A stretch of 6,015 nt of DNA from Phycisphaerae bacterium (lineage in GTDB: Bacteria > Planctomycetota > Phycisphaerae > UBA1845 > Fen-1342). This document shows positions 1-5,493 of this stretch, in pieces. Every line of letters starts with the position of its first letter. Position 1 is the stretch's first letter. The notes beneath the pieces were generated by a model. The model was not told where the DNA came from and made no database searches. It saw only the letters and a list, made by a program, of their open reading frames with translations. Location of the stretch: positions 1-6,015 of the forward strand of contig JAGVEP010000279.1 in the NCBI GenBank assembly GCA_020058145.1, read 5' to 3'. Made by a program: the position numbers and the translations under genes.

Positions 1-14
1 ACGCGCTGCGCGGC

Positions 15-122
15 CCGCTCGCTCGCGCTCGGGGCTCGTTTTCCGCTCGCTCGCGCTCGGGGCTCGTTTCCCGTTCGCTCGCGCTCGCGGCTCGTTTCCC
101 GTTCGCTCGCGCTCGCGGCTCG
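15..122. repeat. 28-bp tandem repeat array, about 3.9 copies
   Basis: Four head-to-tail units start at 15, 43, 71 and 99; the last is cut short near 122. Units 1 and 2 carry the core CTCGCTCGCGCTCGGGGCTC and differ only at the last base. Units 3 and 4 share two substitutions, CGCTCG to CGTTCG and CGGGG to CGCGG. The array therefore looks like two older pairs, each recently duplicated. Each unit is itself built from GCTCG pentamers followed by a short T-rich spacer (GTTTTC or GTTTCC). Because 28 is not a multiple of three, the array cannot encode a periodic peptide in one frame. It may extend further upstream, since the window begins only 14 bases before it. I recall similar GCTCG-rich arrays between genes in planctomycete genomes; their function is unknown to me. 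Confidence 0.9.
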
Positions 123-182
123 GATGGACTGCCCCGGTGGAAGTGTCACCCACCCAGCCCACTGAGTGAGCCGAATTGGGGG

Positions 183-211
183 TTGATTCGGCGTGGCCCG
201 ATGTGTAGAGT
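183..211 (+). promoter_or_regulatory. Possible sigma-70-type promoter for the RCC1-repeat gene
   Basis: TTGATT (183-188) and TAGAGT (206-211) each match the -35 and -10 consensus at four of six positions and are separated by 17 bp. Transcription would start near 218. This is a weak match in a GC-rich region, with no supporting conservation, and it could be chance. Confidence 0.22.
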
Positions 212-267
212 GGGGTTGGCGTGGGAAGCCGAGAATGCGACCCGTGGGGGCCGCGCGGTATTCCCGC

Positions 268-341
268 CAGGCGCCAATGGGTGGTACGGGCGTCCCGCCC
301 GTCGCCGGAGCGGGCGACGTGCCTGTACCACATAGCGCCTG
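268..341. repeat. Imperfect fold-back (REP/MITE-like) element
   Basis: The outer arms are CAGGCGC (268-274) and GCGCCTG (335-341). The middle arms are GTGGTAC (281-287) and GTACCAC (325-331), followed by GGC/GCC. The inner arms are CGCCCG (296-301) and CGGGCG (311-316), leaving a loop of about nine bases. The arms align along nearly their whole length with a few bulges, so the transcript could form a long hairpin in the leader of the downstream gene. The motif TACGGGCGTCCCGCCCGT resembles GC-rich palindromic repeats that I recall as dispersed in planctomycete genomes. Only one copy is visible here, so the dispersed-repeat interpretation is inference. Confidence 0.6.
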
Positions 342-380
342 CCAGGTCGATTTCGTCGGCGGCGGCCGTTCGGGTCGCGT

Positions 381-387
381 GGAGGAG
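381..387 (+). promoter_or_regulatory. Shine-Dalgarno site of the RCC1-repeat gene
   Basis: GGAGGAG lies 8 nt before the ATG at 396. This is a strong, well-spaced site and it fixes the start of the RCC1-repeat gene. Confidence 0.8.
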
Positions 388-395
388 CAAAGGCC

Positions 396-2351
396 ATGTC
401 AGCTAGGGTGCGGGTAGCGAGTTGTGCGGTTCTGCTGGGATTGCTGGTCGCTGGGAGCGTGAGTGGGCAGGATGCGGGGGCGATTGTGGGGTGGGGCCAG
501 CAGGTCGTCGTGCCCCAGTCGGATCTGACCGACCTCGTCGCCGTCGCGGGCGGCGGTGCCCACAGCCTGAGCCTGAAGACCGACGGCTCGATCGCGGCGT
601 GGGGAGACAACAGCTACGGCCAATGCAACGTCGCGGCGCCCAACAGTGGCTTCGTCGCCGTCGCCGGCGGCGGGGCTCACAGCCTGGGGCTGAACGGCGA
701 CGGCTCGATCGTAGCGTGGGGATACAACTTCTACGGCCAATGCAACGTCCCGGCGCCCAACAGCGGCTTCGTCGCCGTCGCGGGGGGCTTCGGCCACAGC
801 CTGGGCCTGAAGGCCGACGGCTCGATCGTGGCGTGGGGATACAACTTCTACGGCCAATGCAACGTCCCCGCGCCCAACAGCGGCTTCGTCGCCGTCGCGG
901 CGGGCGGCCACCACAGCCTGGGGCTGAAGGCCGACGGATCGATCGTGGCGTGGGGAGACAACAGCTACGGCCAATGCAACGTCGCGGCGCCCAACACGGG
1001 CTTCGTCGCCGTCGCGGCGAGCGACTACCATAGCTTGGGTCTGAAGGCCGACGGCTCGGCCGTGGCGTGGGGCGCTGGCGCGTGCGGCCAATCAGGGCAC
1101 CCCCACTATGGCCAATCCTGCGTCCCGGCGCCGAACAGCGGCTTCGTTGCCGTCGCGGCGGGCGGCCACCACAGCCTGGGGCTGAAGGCCGACGGATCGA
1201 TCGTGGCGTGGGGAGACAACAACTACGGCCAATGGAATGTCCCCGCGCCCAACAGCGACTTCGTCGCCGTTGTGGGCGGCGGGGTCCACAGCCTAGGCCT
1301 AAAGGCCGACGGTTCGGTTGTGGCGTGGGGAGCCAATTACCTTGGCCAATGCAACGTCCCGGCGCCGAACAACCGCTTCTTGGCTGTCGCGGCGGCGGGT
1401 GGGCGCCACAGCTTGGGCCTGAGGGCCGATGGATCGATCGTGGCGTGGGGAGACAACAACTACGGCCAATGCAACGTCCCGGCGCCTAACAGCGGCTTCG
1501 CTAGCGTCGCGGCCGGCTGGTGGCACAGCCTGGGTCTGAAGGCCGACGGCTCGATTATGGCGTGGGGAAGGAATGACTACGGCCAGGGCAACGTCCCGGC
1601 GCCCAACAGCGACTTCGTCGCCGTCGCGGGGGGCGGGTGGCACAGCCTGGGCCTGAAGGCCGACGGCTCGATTGTGGGGTGGGGCAGGAACGACGCCGGC
1701 CAATGCAACGTCCCGGCACCCAATGCGGATTTCACGGCGGTCGCGGCGGGGGATTTTCACAGCCTGGGCCTGAAGGCCGACGGCACTGTTGTGCCGTGGG
1801 GAGACAACAGCTACGGCCAATGCAACGTCGCGGCGCCCAACACGGGCTTCGTCGCCGTCGCGGCGGGCTTTTTCCACAGCCTGGGTCTCAAGGCCGACGG
1901 CTCGATCGCGGCGTGGGGTGCTGGCGCGTGCGGGCAATCAGGGTACCCGCACTACGCCCAATCCTGCGTCCCGGCGCCAAACAGTGGCTTCGTCGCCGTG
2001 GCGGCGGGCAGGTACCACAGCCTGGGCCTGAAGGCCGACGGCTCGCTCGTGGCCTGGGGAGACAACGCCGGTGGCCAATGTAACGTCCCGGCGCCCAACA
2101 GCGGCTTCGTCGCCGCCGCGGGGGGCGAGGAGCACAGCCTGGGCCTGAAGGCCTCTTACGGCGACCTGAACTGCGATGGCGCGATCAACTTCGACGACAT
2201 CAACGCGTTCGTCTCCACCCTCGGCGCCGACCCGCTGGCCTGGAACCTCGCGCATCCGAGGTGCCACTGGCTCAACGCCGATTGCAACGCCGACGGGGTC
2301 GTGAATTTTGACGACATCAACGCCTTCGTCGCGATCCTGAGCGGCGGTTGA
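396..2351 (+). CDS. Exported RCC1-repeat beta-propeller protein with dockerin-like C-terminal module
   Basis: This 651-aa protein has no assignable reaction. RCC1 repeats form seven-bladed beta-propellers that usually bind other molecules, and exported bacterial versions are mostly uncharacterised. Residues 1-24 look like a Sec signal peptide: basic start, hydrophobic AVLLGLLVAG, probable cleavage after SVSG before Gln25. Residues 29-586 hold 14 units of mostly 39 residues with the pattern FVAVAxGxxHSLGLKADGS then IVAWGxNxYGQCNVPAPN. The N-terminus supplies an extra second half-unit (AIVGWG, 29-34) and the C-terminus a lone first half-unit (568-586), which together could close the last blade. 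Units 5 and 12 carry an 8-residue insertion. Residues 588-651 hold two EF-hand-like calcium loops, Asp590-Asn592-Asp594-Asn598-Asp601 and Asp629-Asn631-Asp633-Asn637-Asp640, as in planctomycete dockerin-type tails. The ATG is set by GGAGGAG 8 nt upstream. No cell-wall or PEP-CTERM anchor is seen. The family assignment is secure; export is likely, and role and partner are unknown. Confidence 0.93.
   Translation: MSARVRVASCAVLLGLLVAGSVSGQDAGAIVGWGQQVVVPQSDLTDLVAVAGGGAHSLSLKTDGSIAAWGDNSYGQCNVAAPNSGFVAVAGGGAHSLGLNGDGSIVAWGYNFYGQCNVPAPNSGFVAVAGGFGHSLGLKADGSIVAWGYNFYGQCNVPAPNSGFVAVAAGGHHSLGLKADGSIVAWGDNSYGQCNVAAPNTGFVAVAASDYHSLGLKADGSAVAWGAGACGQSGHPHYGQSCVPAPNSGFVAVAAGGHHSLGLKADGSIVAWGDNNYGQWNVPAPNSDFVAVVGGGVHSLGLKADGSVVAWGANYLGQCNVPAPNNRFLAVAAAGGRHSLGLRADGSIVAWGDNNYGQCNVPAPNSGFASVAAGWWHSLGLKADGSIMAWGRNDYGQGNVPAPNSDFVAVAGGGWHSLGLKADGSIVGWGRNDAGQCNVPAPNADFTAVAAGDFHSLGLKADGTVVPWGDNSYGQCNVAAPNTGFVAVAAGFFHSLGLKADGSIAAWGAGACGQSGYPHYAQSCVPAPNSGFVAVAAGRYHSLGLKADGSLVAWGDNAGGQCNVPAPNSGFVAAAGGEEHSLGLKASYGDLNCDGAINFDDINAFVSTLGADPLAWNLAHPRCHWLNADCNADGVVNFDDINAFVAILSGG
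480..2153 (+). repeat. 117-bp coding tandem repeat (RCC1 units)
   Basis: Unit boundaries at the conserved Asn codon fall at 642, 759, 876, 993, 1134, 1251, 1368, 1488, 1605, 1722, 1839, 1980 and 2097. Steps are 117 bp except 141 bp for units 5 and 12 (8 extra residues) and 120 bp for unit 8 (one extra residue). A partial half-unit precedes the first full one at 480-518. Units are highly similar at the DNA level, including synonymous sites. Unit 8 begins the second set of seven, and the two long units are seven units apart. Confidence 0.92.
2158..2348 (+). other. Dockerin-like double calcium-loop module (encoded domain)
   Basis: This segment encodes residues 588-651. The first loop is YGDLNCDGAINFDDINAFV and the second runs from about residue 626 with NADCNADGVVNFDDINAF. 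Each has the spacing D-x-N-x-D-G-x-[IV]-N-x-x-D of dockerin/EF-hand calcium sites. Cys593, Cys623 and Cys630 recur at the positions I remember from planctomycete versions. The protein ends in Leu-Ser-Gly-Gly straight after the second helix. No cohesin is visible in the window. The module may act in attachment or export sorting instead of cellulosome assembly; that is inference. Confidence 0.75.
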
Positions 2352-2384
2352 GCGCGCGAGCGCACTCGGAGCACCATTCAGAGC

Positions 2385-2402
2385 CGCGGCATTCATGCCG
2401 CG
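2385..2402. terminator. Palindrome CGCGGCAT-TC-ATGCCGCG between convergent genes
   Basis: Arms 2385-2392 and 2395-2402 are perfectly complementary. In RNA the loop would open to about ATTCAT over a six-pair CGCGGC stem. It lies 33 bp after the RCC1 stop codon. There is no T-run on either side, so a classical intrinsic terminator is not demonstrated. Because it is symmetric it could serve transcripts from either side, or it may be a fragment of a dispersed palindromic repeat. Confidence 0.4.
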
Positions 2403-2428
2403 CGCCGCAGGTCAAGCGGCTCCCGGCG

Positions 2429-2446
2429 CGCCGGCTGAAGCCGGCG
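2429..2446. terminator. Second GC-rich hairpin in the convergent spacer
   Basis: Arms CGCCGGC (2429-2435) and GCCGGCG (2440-2446) pair perfectly around a TGAA tetraloop. The hairpin lies 42 bp beyond the rtcB stop codon on the minus strand. It is flanked by a direct repeat GCGGCTCC at 2416-2423 and 2444-2451. No T-run follows it in either direction, so terminator function is possible but unproven. Confidence 0.4.
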
Positions 2447-2488
2447 GCTCCGGAACACGCGACCCGTAAATTCAAGCGTGATGGAGCA

Positions 2489-3949
2489 CTACCCTTTGAT
2501 CACCCCAAGCGGCCGCAGCCGTGCCACCTTGCGGCTGATGCCAGAGGCGTGGACCGCTTCGGCCACCAGGCTTACGTCCTTGTAGGCCGCGGGCTGCTCC
2601 TCCGCGAGCCCCTTCGCGTTGGGTGCCCGCACGACGATGCCCTGAGAAAGCAGCTCTTTTTCAATCGACCGGCCCTTGGCGGCCGCGATCGCCGCCGTGC
2701 GCGACATTACACGCCCCGCCCCGTGACAACACGTGCCAAACGTGTGCTCCATCGCCGCCGGTTGCCCGACCAGCACCCAGCTACAGCGTCCCATGTCGCC
2801 CGGTACGAGCACCGGTTGACCGACGTGGCGGTACGCCGCCGGTACTTCGGGGTGTCCGGCGGGAAAGGCACGCGTCGCGCCCTTGCGGTGTACGCACAGC
2901 GTCCGCCGCCGCCCGCCGACCTCGTATGGCTCCAGCTTGGCGATGTTGTGTGCCACGTCGTACACCAGGCGCATACCGAGCAGCTCCGGCGGACGGCGGA
3001 AGATGCCGGAGAATACCTCGCGGGCCAGATGCGTCATAATCTGCCGATTCGCCCACGCGAAATTAGCCGCCGCCTGCATGCCGCCGAGGTAATGCTGCCC
3101 CTCCGGCGACTTCACCGGGGCACACGCGAGCTGCCGGTCGGGCAGCTCGATGCCGTACCTGGCCGGCACGTTGCGCAGGTCTTTGAGCGCATCGTCGCAA
3201 ACCTGGTAGCCCAGCCCGCGTGAGCCGGAGTGAATCATCAGCGTGATCTGACCGAGTTGCAGGCCGAAAGCCGCCGCGGCTTGCGGATCGGCGATTTCGT
3301 CGACCACCTGGACTTCGACGAAGTGGTTACCGCTGCCGAGCGTACCGCACTGGTCGGTGCCGCGTTCGAGCGCCCGCGGCGAGACAAAGTCGGGGTTGGC
3401 GTGTTCGAGACACCCGCCGGCCTCGGTTACCTCCAAGTCGGATTCCCAGCCGAAACCCTTGTGGACGACGAAGCGCGACCCTTCGGCCAGCAGGCGGCGC
3501 AGGTCGGCTTGGCCGAATTTCACCCGTCCGCCGCGCCCCACGCCGCAGGGTATGGTCTGGAAGAGCTGATCGACGATGGCCGTGATGCGCGGCTGCACGT
3601 CCGCGCGGCTGAGGTCGGTACGAATGAGGCGGACGCCGCAGTTGATGTCATAGCCGACGCCGCCGGGGCTGATGACTCCGCCCGCGTCGGGGTCGGTGGC
3701 CGCGACGCCGCCGATGCAAAAGCCGTAGCCCCAGTGGATGTCGGGCATGGCCAGCGAGGCGCCGACGATGCCCGGCAGGCAAGCGACGTTGGCGACCTGC
3801 TCGGGCGCTTTGTCGCTGCGGATTTGCTCAATCAACTGGTCGTCGGCGTAGATGATCCCATCGACGCGCATCCCCGGCTTGTACGACCGCGGGATGCGCC
3901 AACGGCTGTGGTCCAGGCGTTCGAGCGGGCCGGAGAAGGCTTCCGACAT
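2489..3949 (-). CDS. rtcB: RtcB family RNA ligase (3'-phosphate/2',3'-cyclic phosphate to 5'-OH)
   Basis: RtcB joins RNA ends bearing a 3'-phosphate or 2',3'-cyclic phosphate to 5'-hydroxyl ends, using GTP and Mn2+ through a histidine-GMP intermediate. It acts in the cytoplasm in RNA repair, and in tRNA splicing in archaea and metazoa. From the ATG at 3949 the protein has 486 aa, normal for the family. All metal and catalytic motifs are present (numbered from this ATG): Asp101 and Cys104 in GGVGYDINCG, His209 in GSGNHFVEV, His240 in MIHSGSRG, His334 in YDVAHNIAK and the guanylylated His409 in CCHGAGRVMSR. Their spacing matches the Pyrococcus enzyme with a nearly constant offset. The C-terminus ends in the usual LGVIKG. 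An in-frame TTG at 3973 would add eight residues, but the ATG has a Shine-Dalgarno 8 nt upstream and is preferred. The gene lies 10 nt downstream of archease, its activator. No rtcA or rtcR is visible. Confidence 0.96.
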   Translation of the reverse strand: MSEAFSGPLERLDHSRWRIPRSYKPGMRVDGIIYADDQLIEQIRSDKAPEQVANVACLPGIVGASLAMPDIHWGYGFCIGGVAATDPDAGGVISPGGVGYDINCGVRLIRTDLSRADVQPRITAIVDQLFQTIPCGVGRGGRVKFGQADLRRLLAEGSRFVVHKGFGWESDLEVTEAGGCLEHANPDFVSPRALERGTDQCGTLGSGNHFVEVQVVDEIADPQAAAAFGLQLGQITLMIHSGSRGLGYQVCDDALKDLRNVPARYGIELPDRQLACAPVKSPEGQHYLGGMQAAANFAWANRQIMTHLAREVFSGIFRRPPELLGMRLVYDVAHNIAKLEPYEVGGRRRTLCVHRKGATRAFPAGHPEVPAAYRHVGQPVLVPGDMGRCSWVLVGQPAAMEHTFGTCCHGAGRVMSRTAAIAAAKGRSIEKELLSQGIVVRAPNAKGLAEEQPAAYKDVSLVAEAVHASGISRKVARLRPLGVIKG

Positions 3950-3955
3950 GGCGCA

Positions 3956-3962
3956 TTCCTCA
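3956..3962 (-). promoter_or_regulatory. rtcB Shine-Dalgarno overlapping the archease stop codon
   Basis: On the minus strand TGAGGA contains both the archease stop codon TGA (3960-3962) and the GAGG Shine-Dalgarno of rtcB, 8 nt before the ATG at 3949. Ribosomes ending archease would stop on the rtcB ribosome-binding site, so translational coupling is likely. The site also decides the rtcB start in favour of 3949 over the TTG at 3973. Confidence 0.75.
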
Positions 3963-4385
3963 AATGTCCACAATCCACGTCGCCTCGTAGCCGTCCGCCA
4001 CGCGGCGAAGCGCTAATTCATGATAGGTGATCGCTTTGATCTCGCGCACGAGCACGCTGCGCCCCATGTCGACCGGGCAGGCGTCGCCCAGGACGCTCAG
4101 GCACTCGTCGGTAAACTGCTGCACCTCAACCCGCGCCAGGCGGCGGCGCGCACCGTCGAACAGGTGCAGCACCTCGGCGAGATAGTCGCGCAGCAAGAGC
4201 GCTGGCTCGTCGCCGGCCAAGTTGACGCTCCAGGGCGCGGCAGCGCCGCCTGCCACCACCTCGCCAATCGCGGCATAGAGGCCCTCGGTCGCCGGCGCGA
4301 TGAGCGCTGCGCGCGTTGGCGCCCAAACGCGAACGCCCAGGTCGGCCGTGTGCTCGAACAGCTCGAAATGTGCCAGCCTGGCCAT
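3960..4385 (-). CDS. Archease, RtcB-activating protein
   Basis: Archease is a small metal-binding protein that speeds guanylylation of RtcB, makes it multiple-turnover and can broaden its nucleotide use. From the ATG at 4385 the product has 141 aa, typical for the family. It opens with FELFEHTADLGVRVWAP, which holds the conserved HTAD motif (His12, Asp15). The central helix LLLRDYLAEVLHLFD and the segment IKAITYHEL (Lys117, His122) follow. It ends with the conserved WIVDI (Asp140). The conserved acidic residues Asp15 and Asp140 are known in the family as metal ligands. An in-frame TTG at 4409 would add eight residues and has a GGAGAG 12 nt upstream. The ATG lacks a clear Shine-Dalgarno but matches the usual family N-terminus, so the start is moderately sure. 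The gene follows purC by 52 nt and overlaps the ribosome-binding site of rtcB, which strongly supports the functional call. Confidence 0.93.
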   Translation of the reverse strand: MARLAHFELFEHTADLGVRVWAPTRAALIAPATEGLYAAIGEVVAGGAAAPWSVNLAGDEPALLLRDYLAEVLHLFDGARRRLARVEVQQFTDECLSVLGDACPVDMGRSVLVREIKAITYHELALRRVADGYEATWIVDI

Positions 4386-4437
4386 GCGCCGCCCATTGTA
4401 GCTGGCCAAACGGTGCGCAGCTCTCCGGCGGCTGGCC

Positions 4438-5370
4438 CTACAACGTCCGCCCCGTCAGCCGCCGGTACGCATCCTCATATTTCTCGCGCGTCCCGCTGAC
4501 GATTTCCGGCGGCAGCGGCGGAGGCGGTGGCTGCTTGGGCCACGCTATGCTCTCCAGGTAGTCGCGGAGGAACTGTTTGTCGAAACTCGGCTGGTCCCGG
4601 CCGACCTGGTACTGGTCCTGCGGCCAGAAACGCGACGAATCCGGTGTCAGCACCTCGTCCACCAACAGCAGCTCGCCGCTGAACAGCCCAAACTCGAACT
4701 TCGTGTCCGCGATGATGATGCCGCGCTGCTCGGCATGGCGGGCGGCCTGCGTGTAAATGTCGAGCGCCCGGCGTCGAACCGCTTCCAGCAACGCCCGGGC
4801 GTCGGCCGTGACGCTGCGTTTGACCGCGAGGAACTGCCGCACGAGCTCGCCCGCCTGCTCGAACGTGATGGCTTCATCGTGCCCCGCCGTCGCCTTCGTG
4901 GATGGCGTGAAGATCGGTTCCGGCAGCCGCTCGGACTTGCGGAGGCCCGCCGGCAACCGGACGCCGCTGACCGTGCCGGTGGCTTGGTAGTCCTTCCAGC
5001 CGCTGCCCGCGAGATAGCCGCGGACGATGCACTCGATCGGCAGAATATCCGCGCGTTTCACGATCATCGCCCGCCCGCGCAGTTGCTCCACGTGCAACGC
5101 GTACTCCGGCGGCACCTGCTCGTCCGAGACCACGTAGTCGAGGTGGTGCGGCTGGCACGCGGGCAGCGTTTCGAGCCAGAACCGCGACATCTGCGTCAGC
5201 AGCACGCCCTTGCCGGGGATCGGCTGATCCATGACCACGTCGAACGCGGAGATGCGGTCGGTTGCGACGATCATCAGTCGCCCGCCGGCCTTGTAGATGT
5301 CGCGCACCTTGCCGCGGCTCATCAAGGCCGGCAGGTCCGTCTTGTGGATCGCAGATAGAGTCGAAGACAC
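4438..5370 (-). CDS. purC: Phosphoribosylaminoimidazole-succinocarboxamide (SAICAR) synthase
   Basis: PurC joins CAIR with L-aspartate at the cost of ATP, giving SAICAR in cytoplasmic de novo purine synthesis. From the GTG at 5370 the protein has 310 aa. It opens SSTLSAIHKTDLP, like the longer form of the family that includes yeast Ade1. Family motifs occur in order: RGKVRDIY (19-26), ATDRISAFDVVM (36-47), LPIECIVRGYLAGSGW (110-125, signature 1), PIFTPSTKA (152-160), IIADTKFEFG (219-228, signature 2), GELLLVDEVLTPDSSRFW (232-249) and the C-terminal EKYEDAYRRLTG (297-308). A short proline-rich stretch (281-288) precedes this last helix, as in relatives. An upstream in-frame GTG at 5433 would add 21 residues, but these do not resemble the family; the 5370 GTG has GAGG 10 nt before it. 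It heads the minus-strand group purC, archease, rtcB. No defects are seen. Confidence 0.96.
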   Translation of the reverse strand: MSSTLSAIHKTDLPALMSRGKVRDIYKAGGRLMIVATDRISAFDVVMDQPIPGKGVLLTQMSRFWLETLPACQPHHLDYVVSDEQVPPEYALHVEQLRGRAMIVKRADILPIECIVRGYLAGSGWKDYQATGTVSGVRLPAGLRKSERLPEPIFTPSTKATAGHDEAITFEQAGELVRQFLAVKRSVTADARALLEAVRRRALDIYTQAARHAEQRGIIIADTKFEFGLFSGELLLVDEVLTPDSSRFWPQDQYQVGRDQPSFDKQFLRDYLESIAWPKQPPPPPLPPEIVSGTREKYEDAYRRLTGRTL

Positions 5371-5380
5371 GGCTTGCAAT

Positions 5381-5384
5381 CCTC
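5381..5384 (-). promoter_or_regulatory. purC Shine-Dalgarno
   Basis: GAGG on the minus strand lies 10 nt before the GTG at 5370 and supports that start over the upstream GTG at 5433, which has no comparable site. Confidence 0.6.
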
Positions 5385-5459
5385 GCGCCCGCTGGCGATA
5401 ACACGCCGACAAGAAAGTGGGCTCGCGGGCCACCGGCGGCGCCGCGGCCGGACGTGTAG

Positions 5460-5475
5460 CGTCTTATTATAGACG
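5460..5475. promoter_or_regulatory. Small palindrome around the divergent -10 region
   Basis: CGTCT (5460-5464) and AGACG (5471-5475) form a perfect inverted repeat around TATTAT. It sits directly before the ATG at 5477 and covers the candidate -10 box of the purC operon. It could be an operator controlling one or both genes. The arms are only 5 bp, so chance cannot be excluded. Confidence 0.35.
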
Positions 5476-5493
5476 TATGGCCACCGCACACAA
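5466..5493 (-). promoter_or_regulatory. Candidate promoter of the purC-archease-rtcB operon
   Basis: On the minus strand TATAAT (5466-5471) matches the -10 consensus perfectly. TTGTGT (5488-5493) lies 16 bp upstream as a partial -35 (three of six). Transcription would start near 5459 and give a GC-rich leader of about 90 nt before the purC GTG. The -35 lies inside the divergent coding sequence. I see no purine riboswitch in the leader. An AT-rich hexamer of this quality is rare in such GC-rich DNA, which supports the call. Confidence 0.45.

Larger units (their letters stand above)
126..395. other. Non-coding upstream region of the RCC1-repeat gene
   Basis: I see no gene in this stretch. The open frames that cross it lack recognisable protein sequence and Shine-Dalgarno sites, and the frames covering it on the minus strand run antisense into the RCC1 gene. 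It contains a possible promoter (183-211), a 74-bp imperfect fold-back sequence (268-341) and the Shine-Dalgarno of the downstream gene (381-387). If the promoter is real, the mRNA has a leader of about 180 nt that includes the fold-back. Confidence 0.6.

Noticed and set aside
15..122. CRISPR array
   Set aside because: The units are directly adjacent with no unique spacers, and no cas genes are present.
396..426. Lipoprotein signal at VASC (Cys10) of the RCC1 protein
   Set aside because: The motif comes before the hydrophobic segment, leaving no h-region in front of the Cys; a signal peptidase I site after residue 24 fits better.
399..1937. Long minus-strand frames (230 and 212 codons) and plus-strand frames inside the RCC1 gene
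   Set aside because: They are antisense or shifted readings of the 117-bp coding repeat; the repeat is divisible by three, so stop-free frames recur in every unit.
2348..3223. Plus-strand open frame of 291 codons antisense to rtcB
   Set aside because: It lies opposite the well-conserved rtcB, has Arg/His/Pro-rich sequence with no family features, and is expected from codon bias in GC-rich DNA.
3950..3973. TTG start at 3973 for rtcB
   Set aside because: It would overlap archease and lacks a good Shine-Dalgarno, whereas ATG 3949 has GAGG at 8 nt.
3230..4030. Plus-strand open frame of 266 codons antisense to rtcB
   Set aside because: Same reason: a mirror of the rtcB frame with no recognisable domain and no Shine-Dalgarno.
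5371..5433. GTG start at 5433 for purC
   Set aside because: The extra 21 residues are not family-like and the GTG at 5370 has a better ribosome-binding site and matches the usual N-terminus.
5371..5459. Purine riboswitch in the purC leader
   Set aside because: I could not find the conserved three-way-junction core, and the leader is simply GC-rich.
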